DNA of 64,000 nt from CADEDV01 sp964412375 (GTDB taxonomy: Bacteria > Bacteroidota > Bacteroidia > Chitinophagales > Chitinophagaceae), in assembly GCA_964412375.1 (NCBI GenBank), contig CAYPOD010000003.1:79441-143440 (forward strand), given 5' to 3'. Position 1 is the stretch's first letter. The number at the start of each line of letters is the position of its first letter. The notes beneath the pieces were generated by a model, which was given only the letters and a program-made list of their open reading frames with translations, searched no databases and was not told the DNA's origin. Below, in pieces: positions 61,093 through 64,000 of the stretch. A program made the position numbers and the translations under genes.

Positions 61093-61593
61093 TTACAGTT
61101 GCAGGCTTGAAACCTGTTGATGTCTTTCCCAGATAAACTGGTTAGTATGCTTTCTCGATAAAACAACTATTGCAGCAGCCATGATGGCTGTGCATGGGAA
61201 GCCGGAACCGACTCCGAATGGTAATATAGAAAGTAAGAAAATAACAGCGCCAACAGAACCAATACTGTATATCCATCCTTTCAGCAGCATGGAAATAGCG
61301 ATAAGGCCCTGGCAGGTGGCGACAAAGCCAATCGCCAAAGGAATATTTTCTTTGAACCAGCCATTGATGAAATCCCGGTACCAGCCGCTCCAGGTAAGTT
61401 CTCCGTATTCAAGATAGAAATGAGGTGTTTGTTGTGACGTTTTCCAGTTGATCCAGCTGGCCCAGGCAAAAAGAAGAAAAAAAGATAGCCTGGCTATTTT
61501 GGGCCATTTGAAAGCCGCCAGCAATTGAAGCAACGCCACAGCATTGGATATTACCAGCAGCATCACGTAGGTCGGGTTGTCCAGTCCTTTCAT
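61093..61593 (-). CDS. Polytopic membrane protein of unknown function
   Basis: 166 residues with about five membrane helices (roughly 10-26, 32-46, 82-101, 105-133 and 136-147) and a hydrophilic loop YLEYGELTWSGWYRDF. It looks DoxX-like in size and hydropathy but lacks a firm signature, so I leave the family open. It lies 21 bases upstream of the small membrane protein gene and is preceded by a 72-base gap after the CPBP protease stop. Confidence 0.6.
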   Translation of the reverse strand: MKGLDNPTYVMLLVISNAVALLQLLAAFKWPKIARLSFFLLFAWASWINWKTSQQTPHFYLEYGELTWSGWYRDFINGWFKENIPLAIGFVATCQGLIAISMLLKGWIYSIGSVGAVIFLLSILPFGVGSGFPCTAIMAAAIVVLSRKHTNQFIWERHQQVSSLQL

Positions 61594-61665
61594 TCTGAAT
61601 GTTTACATGAATGTAGAAGTTATGAATACCGTCTTTTATGATGCCAGTCAGCAACCGGGTTGATT

Positions 61666-62322
61666 TTAAAAGCCCGGAGACCCATACGAAAGGAAGCCGG
61701 CCCCAAGCCAGGTTAAAAGGGCATGAACAAGAATATTCCAGGCAACAGAATGACTGTACCAGGTAAGCATGCTTCTGGAAAAACCAAGCACAGCAGCAAT
61801 AACAATAAAATAAAAGTTTGGAATTTCTACTGGCATCAACGAAAGCGGCACATAATGCCATATGCCATACCAGATGGAAGGCACTATACAGGCATAGAAA
61901 AAATTTCCCTGGTGATGATCATAATACAATCCCCGCCAGAACAGTTCTTCACTAAAGGCATGTAGCAATGACAATGCGAATATCAATAGCAGGATAGCCG
62001 CTTTTACATTTCCAGGGCCGCTTGTAAAAGGAATAAAAATTAATACCAATGCAACAGGTAACAATAACAACATCCATTGCCAGGCAGTAAGTTTTTTGAA
62101 ACGAAGCAGGATCTTTCTGTTCCGGCGACTAATCCATCCTGTTGCCGGCAGTAAACAACCAGCCAGCCAATATGCAACCAGGCCCAGGATTAAACCCTGC
62201 ATATTTCCGAAAAGTCCTGCGAGGAAATCAAACGCATAATAGGCTGCCACAATCAGCAACGGCGGATAGAGAAAGATGAGGAACTCTTTTCGTAGTTGTA
62301 TTCGGCGTTCTCCTGTTAACAT
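61666..62322 (-). CDS. CPBP-family intramembrane metalloprotease
   Basis: 218 residues, about seven to eight membrane helices. The CPBP (CAAX protease and bacteriocin-processing) motifs are visible: HAFSEELFWRGLYY with E-E-x3-R, the mid segment IWYGIWHYVPL with its His, and the C-terminal VAWNILVHALLTW. Substrates vary from prenylated peptides to regulators. Located in the membrane-protein group of the island, with a 72-base gap downstream and a 27-base gap to the DUF1003 gene upstream. Confidence 0.8.
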   Translation of the reverse strand: MLTGERRIQLRKEFLIFLYPPLLIVAAYYAFDFLAGLFGNMQGLILGLVAYWLAGCLLPATGWISRRNRKILLRFKKLTAWQWMLLLLPVALVLIFIPFTSGPGNVKAAILLLIFALSLLHAFSEELFWRGLYYDHHQGNFFYACIVPSIWYGIWHYVPLSLMPVEIPNFYFIVIAAVLGFSRSMLTWYSHSVAWNILVHALLTWLGAGFLSYGSPGF

Positions 62323-62349
62323 GCAGTGATACCTGTTACCGGTATTGAG

Positions 62350-62889
62350 TTATTTAGTTAATAATACATCTTTGATCTCATCCATCATCCGCAACTGTTC
62401 CCTTTGAATATCAAACAACGTTTTCATTTGCTCAGCGATCAGCAGGTCCAGTTTGCGGTGGACATGCCTGATTTCCACTTCCGCTTTAAGATTGATAAGA
62501 TAATCGTTGATGGCCCTTTGCCTGTCTTTTTCTTCTTTCCGGTTTTGGCTCATCATGATAATGGGTGCCTGCAAAGCAGCAATGGTTGACAACAGCAGGT
62601 TTAACAGGATGAAAGGGAAAGGATCAAATGCTTTTTGCAGAAGCCAAAGATTCAAACCTACCCATATCAGCATGACCAGGATAAACAAAATGATGAATCG
62701 CCAGCTTCCGCCAAAAGAGGCTACTTTGTCAGCCAGTTTACTGCTGAAAGGCGGATTGCTGTCTTCAAATTCAGCCAGTTTTTGCGACAATATTTTCTCT
62801 TCTTCAATGGCTTTTAAGACGATCTCATTTAGTTTTTTTAATTGCAGATCTTCTGATGCCAGCAATTCTTCCAGGTTATTTTTTTTCAT
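62350..62889 (-). CDS. DUF1003-domain membrane protein
   Basis: 179 residues. The DUF1003 signature is clear: LADKVASFGGSWRFIILF, then WVGLNLWLLQKAFDPFPFILLNLLLS and APIIMMSQNR, giving two membrane helices (about 62-80 and 97-114) between charged coiled-coil ends. Family function is unknown; Mg2+/Co2+-type transport has been proposed for relatives, which I treat as unproven. It lies 8 bases from the UspA gene upstream and is probably cotranscribed. Confidence 0.82.
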   Translation of the reverse strand: MKKNNLEELLASEDLQLKKLNEIVLKAIEEEKILSQKLAEFEDSNPPFSSKLADKVASFGGSWRFIILFILVMLIWVGLNLWLLQKAFDPFPFILLNLLLSTIAALQAPIIMMSQNRKEEKDRQRAINDYLINLKAEVEIRHVHRKLDLLIAEQMKTLFDIQREQLRMMDEIKDVLLTK

Positions 62890-62897
62890 AAATTCAG

Positions 62898-63719
62898 TTA
62901 GAGATGGGCAATGAATACGGGCATCTGGTGTTGCCGGATGATATCTGTCACAAAACTTTTATGGAAGAAACGGGATATACCCGACCGGCCAAAAGAACCT
63001 GTTACTAAAATAGCACCTTTATTTTGGTTTAGCCAGGCAGTGAAATATATTTTGGGATCTGCATCTAACTGCTGTATAGTAAGATCGGTGAAATGCCTGG
63101 CAGCAAGTTCCTTAATGTTATCTTCATCAGGCATTGATTTGCCCGTTTTTTCCCCGGCATAAACCAAAATTGTTTTTTGAAAAGTAAGTTCAGGAAAGAG
63201 ACAGGCAAATTGACGGATGGCATATACCGATGAGGGGCTGCCATCATAGGCAAGAATAGTTGTGTCGGGTAAAGTAAATTTCTCCGGCACTACGATCACC
63301 GGGCATTCCACATTATGCAACGCATCCTTCAGGTATTCATTGAGGGCCTTACCTCCGGCGTTTTCATAAAATGTTTCACTGCCGATAATAAGCAGATCAG
63401 CAAAGCGGCTCTCTTTTTTAAGTTCAGGAAGGGTGAAATCGTAAAACTCATCATGTACCCGGTGTTCTACACCGCTTTTGACGCACCAGTTTTTGAATCG
63501 TTCAATGTTTTCTTTTACAGCTGCATCATCCGCTGAAAGAGGGTTGTTGAAGTCAAGTATCCTGCCACTGCCGGAGTAACTCCACAAGCGGGCATAATCT
63601 ACCTGCGGTAAAAATGCCCCGGTTAGAAGAACAGGGCTTTTTTCGTTGAGAAAGGCGGCCATTTCAAGGGCGCCATCTGAGAAATGCCTCCCATCGAATG
63701 CAATCACAACTTTTTTCAT
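62898..63719 (-). CDS. Two-domain universal stress protein, second subtype
   Basis: 273 residues from ATG 63719 (MKKVVIAFDGRHFSDGAL); an in-frame TTG lies two codons upstream. Domain 1 has no nucleotide motif (IIGSETFYENAGGKALNEYLKD, then CPVIVVPE). Domain 2 begins ILAYDGSPSSVYAIRQF and has GSFGRSGISRFFHKSF, an intact G-2x-G with Lys-Ser at the end. It shares the YDGxPS-VYA spelling with 48060-48896 and so forms the same subtype, 14 kb away. It leads a group that includes the DUF1003 gene, with a TGA-N6-TCA box 69 bases upstream. Confidence 0.87.
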   Translation of the reverse strand: MKKVVIAFDGRHFSDGALEMAAFLNEKSPVLLTGAFLPQVDYARLWSYSGSGRILDFNNPLSADDAAVKENIERFKNWCVKSGVEHRVHDEFYDFTLPELKKESRFADLLIIGSETFYENAGGKALNEYLKDALHNVECPVIVVPEKFTLPDTTILAYDGSPSSVYAIRQFACLFPELTFQKTILVYAGEKTGKSMPDEDNIKELAARHFTDLTIQQLDADPKIYFTAWLNQNKGAILVTGSFGRSGISRFFHKSFVTDIIRQHQMPVFIAHL

Positions 63720-63787
63720 TGTCAATAATTTTCGCTAAACTATTCATTGACTTAGATGACATTCATGACAGCCGGCAGCAGAAAGGG

Positions 63788-63799
63788 TGATAAATATCA
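63788..63799 (-). promoter_or_regulatory. Candidate CRP/FNR-type box upstream of the UspA/DUF1003 group
   Basis: TGATAAATATCA contains the FNR-like core TGAT-N4-ATCA. It lies 69 bases upstream of the Usp start at 63719. A -7-like TAGTTTAG (minus strand, 63742-63735) has five of six fixed bases; the box would be about 64 bases upstream of the start point, unlike the 36-base edge spacing of the other boxes. The remaining 250 bases to the tRNA show nothing else I can name. Confidence 0.35.
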
Positions 63800-63979
63800 G
63801 GAGCCAGGGCAGAACAATAAAGTCCGGATCGAAAAATTGGAAGAACTATTGGTATGGATGATCATGTGTAGATTGGTTGAACATTTTGCCGCCATGTAAA
63901 GCAGTAAATTTTTTAAAAAGGCCGGCTAAAAGCGTTAAAAAACCAACAGGCGGAACCTAAATGAATTTGATGAAAGTAG

Positions 63980-64000
63980 TAGCCTCGACAGGAATCGAAC
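63980..64000 (-). tRNA. tRNA gene, 3' part only (identity not determinable)
   Basis: On the minus strand the edge reads a T-loop GTTCGATTC followed by CCTGT (3' T-stem strand) and CGAGGCT plus discriminator A at 63980, the normal order for a tRNA 3' end. CCA is not encoded. The anticodon lies outside the window, so the amino acid cannot be given. Confidence 0.65.

Noticed and set aside
63726..63979. Searched for a further gene between the UspA gene and the tRNA
   Set aside because: No convincing frame; only a candidate regulatory box at 63788-63799.

Overview
The window looks like a chromosome segment of a Bacteroidota bacterium, most likely family Chitinophagaceae. The reasons are A-rich translation starts without clear Shine-Dalgarno sequences, promoter elements resembling TAnnTTTG, a MerR/ECF-sigma/crtI/crtB/idi/crtZ/crtY carotenoid operon, and a tandem array of about 800-residue FtsX/MacB-type permeases. 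I cannot name a genus. No rRNA, CRISPR array, insertion sequence or prophage was seen. Part of a tRNA lies on the right edge. REGION 1 (1-17733, + strand): an exopolysaccharide, capsule or glycan assembly locus that runs off the left edge. It has four GT4 glycosyltransferases, a methyltransferase, two AsnB-like amidotransferases, a candidate polymerase, a NodB deacetylase and two formyltransferases. At its 3' end a block resembles the Campylobacter Pgl initiation set (PglA-, PglD-, PglF-, PglE- and PglC-like), interleaved with a formyltransferase and closed by a CpsB-type phosphatase. Together these would make and prime a 4-N-acylated amino-dideoxy sugar on a lipid carrier and extend it. The left part is visibly A+T-richer than the right part of the window. 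REGION 2 (17793-23970, + strand): a carotenoid operon under a MerR/B12-binding regulator that carries the CarH photoreceptor motifs. The encoded steps run from GGPP to zeaxanthin (crtB, crtI, crtY, crtZ) with idi for precursor supply. crtE is not in the window, and crtY has no ordinary start codon. REGION 3 (23974-41627): a membrane protein, then an NtrC-family response regulator and its histidine kinase on the minus strand. Divergent from them is an export operon with an HlyD/MacA-like adaptor, a small secreted protein, an ABC ATPase broken by a one-base frameshift, four tandem FtsX/MacB-type permeases, a second intact ATPase and a TolC-like outer-membrane channel. REGION 4 (41651-63799, mostly minus strand): a large stress and dormancy island. 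It holds Hsp20, a Ca2+-type P-ATPase, a CaCA exchanger, an HPF/RaiA-like ribosome factor, five two-domain UspA proteins, a CHAD protein overlapping a PfkB sugar-phosphate kinase, and a bacterial eRF1-like (baeRF) protein. It also holds a YqjE-like pair, a Na/Pi transporter, an AI-2E/PerM-type exporter, a flavin-binding PNPOx protein, a cardiolipin-synthase-like phospholipase D, and YdjM-, CPBP- and DUF1003-type membrane proteins. Several promoters here share a TGA-N6-TCA palindrome, in three cases about 36 bp from a candidate -7 element, which suggests one CRP/FNR-family regulator. The island is the most interesting part: a Balon-like release-factor homologue, a ribosome-hibernation factor, nucleotide-binding Usps and ion pumps appear to be co-regulated.
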